Below the pieces are notes generated by a model. The model worked only from the letters and a program-made list of their open reading frames with translations. It did no database searches and was not told where the DNA came from. A DNA stretch of 64,000 nt from JAWKOK01 sp963848115 (GTDB lineage: Bacteria; Chloroflexota; Anaerolineae; Caldilineales; Caldilineaceae), in contig CAWKCP010000035.1 of assembly GCA_963848115.1 (NCBI GenBank), positions 1-64,000 of the forward strand, read 5' to 3'. The translations under genes were made by a program, and so were the position numbers. Within the stretch, counting starts at the first letter, position 1; each line of letters begins with the position of its first letter. Shown piece by piece: positions 8,353 through 16,967 of the stretch.

Positions 8353-10217
8353 GTGAGCACCTCCAACACGCCTTGGCCTACGCCGAGCATGGTTGGCAGG
8401 TTCTACCGTTGCGCCCCAATACCAAAGACCCGTACAAAGACATTGGCGTCTACCAAGCAACCACGGACCAAGCGCAAATCTTTGAATGGTGGACCCGTTG
8501 GCCTGACGCCAATATCGGGTGTCATTGTGGCGCATCCGGCCTAGTAGCCATTGATGAGGATGCTATCGACGTCCTCATCAATGGCGGCATCGAGCTTGAC
8601 ACCAATACAGTGACGAACCTGACAGCCAGGGGCGAACACCTTGTCTACCGACAGCCGCCCGACATTCGCATTGGCAACAGGCACAGAAACTTGCCCGATG
8701 ATGTCCACGTGCGAGGCTATGGCGGCTATATCGTGCTGCCGCCCAGCGTCCACCCAGACGGCCCCAGGTACGAATGGGAGGACGGGTACAGCCCATTCGA
8801 CATAGTGCCGGCCCCATTGCCCGACGACCTGCTAAGGCTACTATTGTCAGATGATATGGTGGATGCTTCCATCATCTTTGATGACGTTGACGCGCCATCC
8901 GTGCCGGACCTACGTCTACCGCAAGCGGCCAAGGATGCAATCTTCAATCCTGCCCCAAAGGGCAAACGCAGCGAACAAGATGCCTCTGTCATATGGCATC
9001 TTCTGCACACGGCCAGACTGACGCCCAGCGAAGTGAAGGCTATCTATGACACACATCCAATCGGAAGCCGTGGCAAGTATTCCGAAAGAGGCTTGCAGTA
9101 CCTTGAACGCACGATACGCAGCGCCTACAGCTTCCAGCCGGCCCACACCCAAGCAACCGACGAACAGACAGCAGCACGGCGAGTTATTCACGAAGCCCGA
9201 TACAGCGTCATTCACTACCCTTGGTCCGGACGCCGAGGAAGCAACGCCAGAGCGCTAATGCTCGCAATCCTGGAACACATGGATACATTAGGCATGACCG
9301 AGACGCACCTGTCACGGCGACACATGGCTGACCTATCAGGCATCGGTAGAGAGACATGCAGCCGCATAATCAAAGCCGGAATGCTGGACCCGTTCATTGA
9401 ACGTACCGCCGAAAGCGACGGCAGAATGGCAGAAGTGTGGCGCTTAGTGGCCCAAAGCGATGGTTATGCGAAGCAAACATCAAGTGAGCCGGAGCCTCAA
9501 GGCGATGGTTATGCGAAGGGAACAAAGGGAAATTCTCCAGAGGTAGAACAAATTACCGGTGAAAATGAGCCACACTTTTACACACTTCTTGATGTGTCTA
9601 TGTGTGGCTCAAAATCACCGGTATTTCCAGAGACACTGCAACAGACTGCCAAAGTCTTTGAGTCAGACACGTATGAAATTGCCCGCCAACTATCGTCATT
9701 GTTGGCTGATGATGCCTTTGTGAGAAACTTCGTGCCGGAGTCGAAACGGCAAGACGTTACCCATATCTATGCCAAGTCATTCACGCATGTTGGGCGTGAC
9801 GTCTTGGGCTATTGCGCAGCCAGAGACGGCAAGGCGCTGCTGTCCGATGTCATTGCATTCACAGGGAAAGGCCGACAGGCAGTTGTCGCCGCGGTCCATC
9901 GTATGTCAGACGCGTTGTCGGTTCTCGGTGTGGCCCCGCTTGCCCAGTTGGTCCCGGACCCTTGCGACAAACGGCGCAGGCTCATCGTCTTGCATTCCGA
10001 CTGGCGCGCTCGACTGGACGAAGCGAGGCCCCATCTCTACACGTATGGACTGATTGAGAGACGCCGAGAGATACACGCCGCCGAGCGTTGGAAGCGATTC
10101 ATGCGCATTGCAGACATGACGAAAAACGAGGAAGTCAGAGCACACGCCCTGAAGGTTGCGGAAGGTGCCAACAAGGTTTTCGAGCGCAGCACCGGACGCA
10201 GATTGGGCGAACGATAG
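8349..10217 (+). CDS. Primase-polymerase (bifunctional DNA primase/polymerase N-terminal domain)
   Basis: A 622-residue protein whose first ~165 residues match the archaeo-eukaryotic primase-like prim-pol domain found in plasmids and integrated elements. It opens HALAYAEHGWQVLPLRPNTK, then WWTRWPDANIGCHCGASGL, the acidic IDEDAID motif, GEHLVYRQP (the G-x-H segment) and VHVRGYGGYIVLPPS. The middle (about residues 285-345) resembles a winged-helix region with TETHLSRRHMADLSGIGRE. No helicase Walker motif is visible, unlike many prim-pol fusions. It starts with ATGA overlap to the upstream gene and probably provides the replication function of the element. Confidence 0.8.
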   Translation: MSEHLQHALAYAEHGWQVLPLRPNTKDPYKDIGVYQATTDQAQIFEWWTRWPDANIGCHCGASGLVAIDEDAIDVLINGGIELDTNTVTNLTARGEHLVYRQPPDIRIGNRHRNLPDDVHVRGYGGYIVLPPSVHPDGPRYEWEDGYSPFDIVPAPLPDDLLRLLLSDDMVDASIIFDDVDAPSVPDLRLPQAAKDAIFNPAPKGKRSEQDASVIWHLLHTARLTPSEVKAIYDTHPIGSRGKYSERGLQYLERTIRSAYSFQPAHTQATDEQTAARRVIHEARYSVIHYPWSGRRGSNARALMLAILEHMDTLGMTETHLSRRHMADLSGIGRETCSRIIKAGMLDPFIERTAESDGRMAEVWRLVAQSDGYAKQTSSEPEPQGDGYAKGTKGNSPEVEQITGENEPHFYTLLDVSMCGSKSPVFPETLQQTAKVFESDTYEIARQLSSLLADDAFVRNFVPESKRQDVTHIYAKSFTHVGRDVLGYCAARDGKALLSDVIAFTGKGRQAVVAAVHRMSDALSVLGVAPLAQLVPDPCDKRRRLIVLHSDWRARLDEARPHLYTYGLIERRREIHAAERWKRFMRIADMTKNEEVRAHALKVAEGANKVFERSTGRRLGER

Positions 10218-10231
10218 GAGCTAACGCAAAC

Positions 10232-10585
10232 ATGATTGAAGTCACCCTAGAGCATGGCCAACTAGCGATTCGGTTCCCGTTTGACCGGAAAGTACTAGCC
10301 TACGTGAAGACGCTCAGCGGCCGCAGCTTCAAAGACGACGACCCGACTGATAAGCACTGGACCGTTCCTCAGTCTGTCCTACCTGCCCTGCTGGACGGCC
10401 CACTTGCCGAACGTCTCAGCCTTGACTATGACACCCTTGCAGCCTACGACGAAGCACAGGGACCGTTGCGGGAACAGTGGCACCGGCTACTGTCTACGCT
10501 CAAGGGCGAACCGTCGCCCTTGCTTCTGGAGATAGCCGAAAGGTACGGATACCATTTCAAGGAGATAGCCCCCTATGGCATCTAA
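10232..10585 (+). CDS. HARP-like small protein
   Basis: A 117-residue protein: MIEVTLEHGQLAIRFPFDRK, then LAYVKTLSGRSFKDDD and HWTVPQSVLPALLDGP. This pattern (F-x-P-F/D ... K-x-L-x-G-R-x-F ... K-x-W-x-V-P) resembles the HARP-type DNA-binding module found at the N-terminus of SNF2/SMARCAL1-like helicases of phages and plasmids, here without the helicase. An AGGAG site lies about 11 bp before the ATG at 10232. It follows the primase by 14 bp and overlaps the next small frame by 11 bp. Confidence 0.6.
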   Translation: MIEVTLEHGQLAIRFPFDRKVLAYVKTLSGRSFKDDDPTDKHWTVPQSVLPALLDGPLAERLSLDYDTLAAYDEAQGPLREQWHRLLSTLKGEPSPLLLEIAERYGYHFKEIAPYGI

Positions 10586-10754
10586 CACAGACTTTCAAGA
10601 CCGACTAGCCGCGGGCATTGGCAGAGACAAACGGTTGCATATCGAGAGCATCTATCACGGTCAGCCGTTGCCTAAGTGGTTGACTAGCCCCATTGACGCC
10701 TCAGCCGCCAATGCCCCAGCGGGTACGGTTTCACTGGTCAGCTGCGAACCCTAA
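10575..10754 (+). CDS. Small frame following HARP-like gene, possibly stop-interrupted
   Basis: A 59-residue frame starts at an ATG overlapping the HARP-like gene stop (MASNTDFQDRLAAGIGRDKR) and ends with TAA at 10752-10754. The same frame is open after the stop to 10844 (GAPVRGGARGVSLADFERIL), which looks equally coding. The TAA may therefore be a nonsense mutation or sequencing error in a protein of about 89 residues. No family recognised. Confidence 0.4.
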   Translation: MASNTDFQDRLAAGIGRDKRLHIESIYHGQPLPKWLTSPIDASAANAPAGTVSLVSCEP

Positions 10755-10949
10755 GGGGCACCTGTCAGAGGCGGCGCTCGTGGTGTTTCCCTGGCAGACT
10801 TTGAACGAATTTTGCAGGATTCGTTTTCGGTCACGGATTCGTGATATGCTCCGCTCCGCATGCATTCCCACCACTGGCACAGTCATATATGCGGTGGTTC
10901 AAGTGGGCTGATAAGCAATGTCCGACCAGGTACATCACGTGCCTAGGCA

Positions 10950-11488
10950 TTACGGGTCGGGGTCATAGCCGGGGCCATCGTTATAGTCATAGTCCCGACC
11001 GGAGTAATCACGGTCGTAGTCATTGTCACGGGAGTCGTCGCCACTCTCCGGCAATAGTTAATGTTGGTCCACGTACCATCATATTGGGAGATTGCCGTTA
11101 CTGTCTCGGGTTCCACGTTCCATGGATTCTTCAACATCGTATTCACCCACATCGTCTACGTAGAACTCTGCGTAAGGTGCTTGCACTTGGATATGGAAGC
11201 GCCATAAGCCATCTCCAACATATATAGCAGTTACCGGTGCATCCTTATCGCGATTCAGACAACGTAAACGAAATCTTCACCGCTAGTCTGGGAGTGGCAA
11301 TTCTCGTCGTAATATTCTAGGAATGATGCCAAAGCGAATTCTTCCTCTCCACCCACATATCCAGGTATCGGAGTTGGCAGTACCGTAGGTGTTGCAGCAG
11401 GTCGACCGAATGGGAATCCACAAGCTACGAGAATCAGCGCAATGAAAGTGATGACCGATAATCTGGTGAGGGATTTCATTCTGTTCAT
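10950..11488 (-). pseudogene. Lipoprotein, frameshifted
   Basis: Begins MNRMKSLTRLSVITFIALIL followed by the lipobox VACG, so it would be exported and lipid-anchored. The first frame stops after HSQTSGEDFVYVV. A neighbouring frame continues CLNRDKDAPVTAIYVGDGLW and AEFYVDDVGEYDVEESMERG, then QYDGTWTNINYCR in another, and ESGDDSRDNDYDRDYSGRD to a stop at 10950. At least three one-base shifts are needed. The tail is an unusual low-complexity Asp/Tyr/Gly run. Family unknown. Confidence 0.55.
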
Positions 11489-11693
11489 GGCTATCCTTGC
11501 TTATATTACAATTTGGGGTATCGTCGCCAATCAGGGCTATACAATGCAATTTCATTACCCATTATGACGCATGAACACGCTGGCGTAAACGCCAGACTAC
11601 AGGTGCAGCCAATTTCAATAATTCATGCCGATGTTCCTAGCATATACCTTAGTGTATCGCAGACGCTATGCGTGCTTGGATTGATAGATAAAC

Positions 11694-11921
11694 CTACTCG
11701 CCCGTTTTTTCCTGCGGTTTTCCGGCCACTATTTGAACTTCCGATATTCTCGTGGACCTCCTTCCACTCTTCCACATATAGAACGGTACCATAAGCTGAA
11801 AAATCACAATTGAGATCAACGTGAAGATAACGTGCCAAGACTCCCAGGAGCGCATCACCCAGAAGTAGCCAACCAACGTGAATGCAATCCACGCCCAGAA
11901 AATAATGTCACGCTTGTTCAT
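11694..11921 (-). CDS. Small two-helix membrane protein
   Basis: A 75-residue protein, MNKRDIIFWAWIAFTLVGYF, with two predicted membrane helices (about residues 6-23 and 31-49) and a polar cytoplasmic-looking tail. The start at 11921 is preceded by GGGGAGAG. It is on the same strand as the flanking lipoprotein genes. No family recognised. Confidence 0.6.
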   Translation of the reverse strand: MNKRDIIFWAWIAFTLVGYFWVMRSWESWHVIFTLISIVIFQLMVPFYMWKSGRRSTRISEVQIVAGKPQEKTGE

Positions 11922-12477
11922 CGGAAACTCTCCCCGCTTGCCCACTGAAGAAAGTAAATGTGTTACCAATTACGACGCACGAGTACGCAGCCCAGATACG
12001 GCGAACTGCCGCCATGGGCGCATTATGTAAAGTTTGAGGTTTGAATTCAAACTCCGGCGATGATGATGTAGGGTGGCGTGAGGTGAGGTGTGGAGGTGGT
12101 AGGGGTCCGGTACTGATAGCGTACGGCTCTGTGCTCCCCTCCCCTCCTCTTTTGTTCTCTCCCTCCCCTTGCTGCACCACTACTATCATGCGCCCGAACC
12201 AGGCCGCCTAGTGCGTCACTACCGGGCATCTACAGCCGCTCACTGCTCCCGACTCGATGCCAATGGCTATGCATCAGGCGCTAGGCTTTTGGGTTCGCAG
12301 AGTGTGGGTCACTTCGTTCACGCTGGCTTATGTGCCGGACAGCTTAGGCTCTCGGCAGATGCGATATCCTCACCGCCAACCCACCTGCCCAGCCCAACGC
12401 CAGGGTAATAGGCACGGCGACGGTGCCGACCTAGAGTCACACCAGGGAAGTTGCAGTCCGTCGCCGTGCGTGCGTGT
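11922..12477. other. Gene-poor spacer with strand-asymmetric G-rich and pyrimidine tracts
   Basis: No supported gene. On the plus strand 12070-12110 is G-rich (repeated GAGGTG/GGTGG) and 12134-12170 is a 37-nt C/T run with a single G. The switch from purine to pyrimidine skew within 60 bp is unusual and could form intramolecular triplex or mark a replication or regulatory site of the element. Confidence 0.4.
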
Positions 12478-13094
12478 TCACTTGCGTGCCTTGCGCCAAC
12501 CGGCTGCCCGTGCTTCACTCTCTGTACAGAACCAGCGTTCGCCATCGGCAGGGCTTATCTCTGTTTTGCTGTAATACTTTTGACCAGGGACGTGATAAAT
12601 CTTTTCGCCGGAGTTGTAGCTGACATTGCCCTTGATGGGGTTGGCCGCACCAAGTTGGTTTGACGGTGCAGCCACCCGGACAGCATTTTGAACTGGCTGC
12701 TGCTGGCACACTTGCCGGTTCAGGGGTGCCGTCCCTAGCAGCCCTGGTAGCCAGTCAGTCGAGAGTACTGGCTTTGGCCGGGCTGGGAAGAATCCGCATA
12801 CTCCGCATATTCAGCAAGAGCCGTCGCTTGCCATTCCAACTCATAGTCCATGCGGGATAGGTCATTTTCTGCGGCGGCTTGAAGTTCACTGTAGTATTGT
12901 TCTTCCAAGACATCAAGGTACTCATCATCGAATTCGCGTTCATCCACCTGCTTGCTACTTTGCGGCACGGGAGTTTTGGCACGGATTGCGTCAGCCGTTG
13001 CAAGTATTTCAGAGTCAGACAAACGTTGGCTGCCACAAGCAGCAAGTAGTAGAATCGCCGTTAAGACGATACAGACTGATAGGCAAGTTTTCAT
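12478..13094 (-). pseudogene. Lipoprotein with C-terminal sunset domain, frameshifted
   Basis: The first frame starts MKTCLSVCIVLTAILLLAAC, a lipoprotein signal peptide with lipobox LAAC, followed by an acidic helical region (EFDDEYLDVLEEQYYSELQ). It stops at 12735. A neighbouring frame is open across the junction (STDWLPGLLGTAPLNRQ) and continues into IKGNVSYNSGEKIYHVPGQK and CTESEARAAGWRKAR. These last two segments match the small domain called sunset in bacterial surface proteins and nucleases. One base shift near 12740 would join them into a protein of about 205 residues. The function of the domain is not established. Confidence 0.6.
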
Positions 13095-13212
13095 AACACC
13101 CTCCTACCAATTTGACGTGATGCCAGACAAAGAAGATACGCTAAGTTTCTCAGCATCGCCCCAAACCCTATCAGCACGTATCTTTAAGGATGAAAATAGC
13201 CACTTCCATGAT

Positions 13213-13250
13213 ATAATATAGACACACATAAATTATGATTATGTGTGTCT
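13213..13250 (+). promoter_or_regulatory. Promoter with perfect 10-bp operator-like inverted repeat
   Basis: TATAAT at 13213-13218 is followed directly by AGACACACAT (13220-13229) and its exact reverse complement ATGTGTGTCT (13241-13250) with an 11-bp AT-rich spacer. The repeat covers the probable start of transcription, so it looks like a repressor site controlling the second integrase gene at 13320. Confidence 0.55.
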
Positions 13251-13319
13251 TATGAGCAAAGAGAAGCGCCGGCGATGCTACTAACATCCCGACGCACGAC
13301 ACCGAAAGGATAAGTTTCG

Positions 13320-14349
13320 ATGCACCAGGATTCTACCACGATTGCCCCGACCGCTGCCACCGAGGTAGGTCACGTCGTAGCAGTCGGTCAGGCGGCCAAC
13401 GCAGCAGCCGAACGGAATGTCTTCCACATGTACCAAGCCGAGAAGTCAAGCAGCACCCTATCAGCCCAGCAGCAGGATTTAGGAACGTTCTGCGCCTACT
13501 GGCAGAGGTGACGGTTCCTGTGACGCTGATGAACTCTACAGCAGCCCAGAGGCATGGCAGGGCGTCACATGGGGACTTGTCGAGGGCTTCAAGGCGTGGA
13601 TGCTCAAGCAAGGCTTCACTATCGGCACCATTAACCGCAAACTCTCAACGGTGAAGATGTACGCCAAGCACGCAGGCAAGGCCAACGCCATCCCCAGCGA
13701 CGAACTGTTGAAGATACAATCTGTATCCGGCATCCAGTCAGACAACGTGAATGAGCGACGCGACAAGACACGTATCACCACCAAGGCCGAACCGGTAGCC
13801 CTCACCCCTAAGCAGTTTGCCTCAATGCTGTCACAGTGCGACGACACGCCCCAGGGACAGCGTGACAGGCTACTGCTACACCTGCTGGGCTTTCACGGTC
13901 TCCGCGTCGGTGAGGTGTGCGCCCTCACGGTCGATTGCTTCAACTTCGATGAAGGCGTGCTGGTCTTCCAACGCCCCAAGGTGAAGCGCACCAAGCACGG
14001 TGAAGCCCGGCAACGCCTATCGACGCACTCAGCCGTAGCCGCAGCGGCCTACATCAGCGCAGGGCATCCTCTGCCCGATGGCGGCCTGCTCCGTGGCAGC
14101 CGCAAGGGTGGTATGCTCACAGATGACCCGATGACCCGCTTCACAGTCAGCAAGCGAATCACAGCCATTGGTGAAGCCGCCGGTATTGAGGGCGTCTCTG
14201 CCCATGCTCTACGCCACTATGCTGCAACCGACATGGCGAATCGTGGATACGGCATCAATGAGTTGATGGATTGGTTTGGCTGGAACTCTCCAGCAATGGC
14301 ACTTCGCTACATCGAGTCTGCAACGGTGGCCGAGAGAGACAAGGGTTAG
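13320..14349 (+). CDS. Tyrosine recombinase/integrase, one frameshift
   Basis: Two frames join into one phage-type integrase of about 343 residues. Residues 1-60 (HMYQAEKSSSTLSAQQQDLG) are in the first frame, which stops at 13511. From about 13535 a second frame reads ADELYSSPEAWQGVTWGLVE and continues to the stop. The catalytic set is complete: Arg in GFHGLRVGEVCAL, Lys in KVKRTKHGEARQ, His-x-x-Arg in SAHALRHYAATD, Trp and Tyr in WFGWNSPAMALRYIES. An AAAGGATAA site precedes the ATG at 13320. One single-base shift near 13510-13530 is the only lesion. It is the better candidate for the functional integrase of the element and sits behind the operator-like repeat at 13220-13250. Confidence 0.8.
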
Positions 14350-14372
14350 TTAAGGCTGACCTCTAAGGAGGT

Positions 14373-15152
14373 CTATTCCTCTTTGGAGCTAGGTCTTCTC
14401 TTCCTTGTCTCTATTGCGCTCTCTGGATGCAAGTCAGTATAGAGCTTGTTGAAAATCTCTCGACCAAGCTCTACGAGATGATTGCAATACTCGAACGTCG
14501 GAACAATGTCTATGGCTATGGGGGATGTGTACGTCATTAGGTCATGCTTCTTCAAGTATTGGTACAACGAACTTTCGATAGAAACATAAATAGTTATGCC
14601 ACTATCAGACTGGATTGGCACAGAGTTACCATCGGGTTTTCGATAGCCGCCGTGTAAGCTCATGCCTTCATGCACTATAATGTTTCTAATCTTGCCTATT
14701 TTGTCCAGTTCTTTCCAGTGCTTCTCATCAATCGTATACTTAAGCATGTCACCCTTTGGCCCCTTACCCTCCAGCAAGAATTGTCGGGCCTTCGTTACAC
14801 CCTTTTGAATGTGCTGTCTATCCATTGGACCTATTGAAATGCTAATGTCGAGGGATTGACAGAGTTTGAGCAGTTGTTGTTCAACAAAGGAATACCACGT
14901 AGTGATGAAACTCAATAGCAGAAGTTGGGGGAAGTCCTGGCCGGCTTCGATAAGGGCATCCGTATAATGGTCTTCCAAGACAGCCAGGTAATCTTCGGTC
15001 AAATCTTCGGCGATTTGTTCCTGATAAATCTTGTCAACTTCCTCAAAATTCCGTTCCAGCATCCTCTGGACGAAATCAAGATATCTTGACATTTGTTGAA
15101 GTTCAATGTTTATGAGCATATAGCTGAGATTCATCTTGACTGTGCTCCACAC
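14373..15152 (-). CDS. HEPN-like protein, putative defence cargo
   Basis: A 259-residue soluble helical protein. Residues about 75-175 form a four-helix HEPN-like region with the R-x4-H signature: KIGKIRNIIVHEGM gives R-N-I-I-V-H, the arrangement of RNA-cleaving HEPN domains. Upstream helices include LLLLSFITTWYSFVEQQLLK. The C-terminal 80 residues are alpha/beta (DSGITIYVSIESSLYQYLKK). It is the last gene before the right tRNA, a common place for cargo, and is convergent with the integrase. A role in abortive infection or RNA cleavage is inference; no exact family was recognised and start choice among several Met codons is open. Confidence 0.6.
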   Translation of the reverse strand: MWSTVKMNLSYMLINIELQQMSRYLDFVQRMLERNFEEVDKIYQEQIAEDLTEDYLAVLEDHYTDALIEAGQDFPQLLLLSFITTWYSFVEQQLLKLCQSLDISISIGPMDRQHIQKGVTKARQFLLEGKGPKGDMLKYTIDEKHWKELDKIGKIRNIIVHEGMSLHGGYRKPDGNSVPIQSDSGITIYVSIESSLYQYLKKHDLMTYTSPIAIDIVPTFEYCNHLVELGREIFNKLYTDLHPESAIETRKRRPSSKEE

Positions 15153-15448
15153 ATACTGATAGGCGTAACGCCGTAGAAATTTCTTGGTCTAAGCAATAGT
15201 GACAGAAAATAGCGGTCTTGACAACCTGTGATAGACTACCAGTAGAAAGAAATGCCCTGGCGATGCGCAAACATCCCAGGGCGTGGCACACGATGAATGC
15301 ACATCGGATGCGGTGAAATTATACCACACCCAAGCAGCCATCGGAGCCACCGAAACGGCTGTTTTTTATTGGGAATTTTGAGTAAACCAAAAACATCATA
15401 GTTGTCAGAAATGGCAACGTGGATGGGGTACCTCTACCTCTGGGAAAG
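15153..15448. other. Spacer before right tRNA with hairpin and short leader-like frame
   Basis: GCCCTGG (15254-15260) and CCAGGGC (15276-15282) form a hairpin. The same stretch reads as a 14-codon frame from ATG at 15252 (MPWRCANIPGRGTR). The core GGCGATGC...AACATCCC also occurs at 13271-13290. No longer gene is visible. Confidence 0.35.
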
Positions 15449-15525
<77 letters not shown>

Positions 15526-15560
15526 CTAGAACAAGGTGTAACAGCCTGTACCTCTGGAAA

Positions 15561-15601
15561 CGCCTGTGTTGGCCATCAAATGGTTGACATGGGTGTTTTT
15601 T
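15561..15601 (+). terminator. Intrinsic terminator after right tRNA-Pro
   Basis: CGCCTGTG (15561-15568) pairs with CATGGGTG (15588-15595), extended inside by GGCCAT/ATGGTT, and is followed by TTTTTTG. It corresponds in position and flanking text to the terminator after the left tRNA. Confidence 0.65.
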
Positions 15602-15918
15602 GTTTCCTCGCATTTCCCCAACCTAAAGCATCTTCAATCTGCAGATGCATATCTGCACCGATGCAGACACACGTTCATGTTTCTGGCCTCGAGCCTGTCA
15701 AGAAATTGGTCACAACATGTGTCAGAACGAGAAGCTGCCATCCGGTCAACGAAGGCATCTGATTGGCAGGTGTACAAGATGACAGCGCAGTAGGCCCATC
15801 CCAAGAATCTGGATGCCACGGTAGGTCAATATACCGAATAGAGTTGATATCAGCCAACCGGCCGACATCCTTCATGTTACACAGTGACGATCTATCGAAT
15901 TTGCCATAGTCATAAATG

Positions 15919-15932
15919 ACTATTATAATAGT
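15919..15932 (+). promoter_or_regulatory. Perfect 14-bp palindrome over PadR promoter
   Basis: ACTATTATAATAGT is a perfect palindrome that contains a TATAAT -10 box and ends 4 bp before the PadR start codon. PadR-family regulators commonly repress their own promoter, so this is the likely operator. Its nearness to the ATG suggests a very short or absent leader. Confidence 0.55.
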
Positions 15933-15936
15933 GAGC

Positions 15937-16464
15937 ATGAGCACAGTAAAGGACAAGCGACTGCTGCTGTTGGGCATACTGAGCGAACACAGTCTACACG
16001 GCTACGAGTTGAACGAACTGCTTAAAAACCCGGCCATTGGCATTCATGTCGGCAAAGCCAACGCCTATCAGCTGCTGGCCAAGCTAGAGCGTGAAGGGCT
16101 GGTGGCCGGACATGAAGAGCGGATCGAGAAGCGCCCGCTGCGCACCGTCTACACAATCACGGCGGCAGGTAAGGCCGAGTTCTCCCGCCTGTTGCAGGAG
16201 CGGATGGCTGAATGCCAGCCGTTCGAATACCCCGACGGCATCTCGCTGAACTTCATCAACTTACTCGAACCAAATGTTGCTGTTTCCCTGTTGAAGCAGC
16301 GCGCCTCGCGCCTCGCCGATCGTTGTGTAACCCTTTCGGGTTCCTCAGACGACATCCGCGCATCCCATCCTGGGTTGGATTTTCTGATTCGAATGGTTGA
16401 ATTGGAACAATCCATTTTGCACGAATTCATCGAGAAACTTGAAAGGAACCACTCCAATGATTGA
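15937..16464 (+). CDS. PadR-family transcriptional regulator
   Basis: A 175-residue winged-helix regulator. The N-terminal PadR domain is clear: RLLLLGILSEHSLHGYELNE, then GKANAYQLLAKLEREGLV (recognition helix) and the wing KRPLRTVYTITAAGKAEF. The C-terminal half is helical, as in PadR proteins with a dimerisation domain. The ATG at 15937 is chosen; a GTG at 15931 in frame is possible. The stop overlaps the start of the ABM gene by 8 bp, so both form an operon and the regulator probably senses a substrate of that pathway. Confidence 0.85.
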   Translation: MSTVKDKRLLLLGILSEHSLHGYELNELLKNPAIGIHVGKANAYQLLAKLEREGLVAGHEERIEKRPLRTVYTITAAGKAEFSRLLQERMAECQPFEYPDGISLNFINLLEPNVAVSLLKQRASRLADRCVTLSGSSDDIRASHPGLDFLIRMVELEQSILHEFIEKLERNHSND

Positions 16465-16792
16465 CGCAGGCAAATTTACCCTCAAAGCAACCTTTTTGGC
16501 ACAGCCGGACAAATATGAAGAGATGAAAGCCATCACCCGGGAGTCCTTTGCGTTGACACGCGAGACGCCGGGGCTGCTGCAGGTGCTCTGTCTAGAGCCG
16601 CCGAAGGCGGAGCAACCCTTTGTTTTCATCTCTGTCTGGGGTACAAAGGCTGACTTTCAGGCCTTTTTGAAATCGCCGGCCATGGTTGAATACCACAGTT
16701 CACTGGCGATCAAGACGATGTTTGAGACGGCAATGGCAGACGCGACGGCCGATTTCTACACCGTTATGGACGCGTGGACTGCGGCCCATTAG
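16457..16792 (+). CDS. Antibiotic biosynthesis monooxygenase (ABM) domain protein
   Basis: A 111-residue dimeric alpha-beta-barrel protein: FTLKATFLAQPDKYEEMKAI, then LLQVLCLEPPKAEQPFVFIS and the SPAMVEYHSSL segment typical of ABM/YgiN-like quinone or heme-type monooxygenases. The start at 16457 has GAAAGGA 10 bp upstream and overlaps the PadR stop. Such small proteins paired with PadR regulators often act on aromatic or quinone compounds; the substrate here is unknown. Confidence 0.8.
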   Translation: MIDAGKFTLKATFLAQPDKYEEMKAITRESFALTRETPGLLQVLCLEPPKAEQPFVFISVWGTKADFQAFLKSPAMVEYHSSLAIKTMFETAMADATADFYTVMDAWTAAH

Positions 16793-16854
16793 TCGGACTC
16801 ATCTCATCTAGCCATACAGCTTGTCGCTAAATCGAACGCTGATGACGCTGATGT

Positions 16855-16900
16855 GCCGGATTCACGCAGATTTTCTTCGGGAAATCTGCGTGAATCCGGC
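16855..16900. repeat. 19-bp perfect inverted repeat with UUCG-type loop
   Basis: GCCGGATTCACGCAGATTT (16855-16873) and its exact reverse complement (16882-16900) enclose TCTTCGGG, allowing a stem of about 21 bp capped by a c(UUCG)g tetraloop. It lies between the ABM gene and the hydrolase, has no T-run, and could be a terminator, an RNA-stabilising hairpin or a dispersed palindromic repeat. Confidence 0.7.
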
Positions 16901-16967
16901 CCACTCGGTAGAATCTACGTTCCATCGGTTCAATGGCTGAATGGTAACCTTTTCAAAAGGAAGCCTC

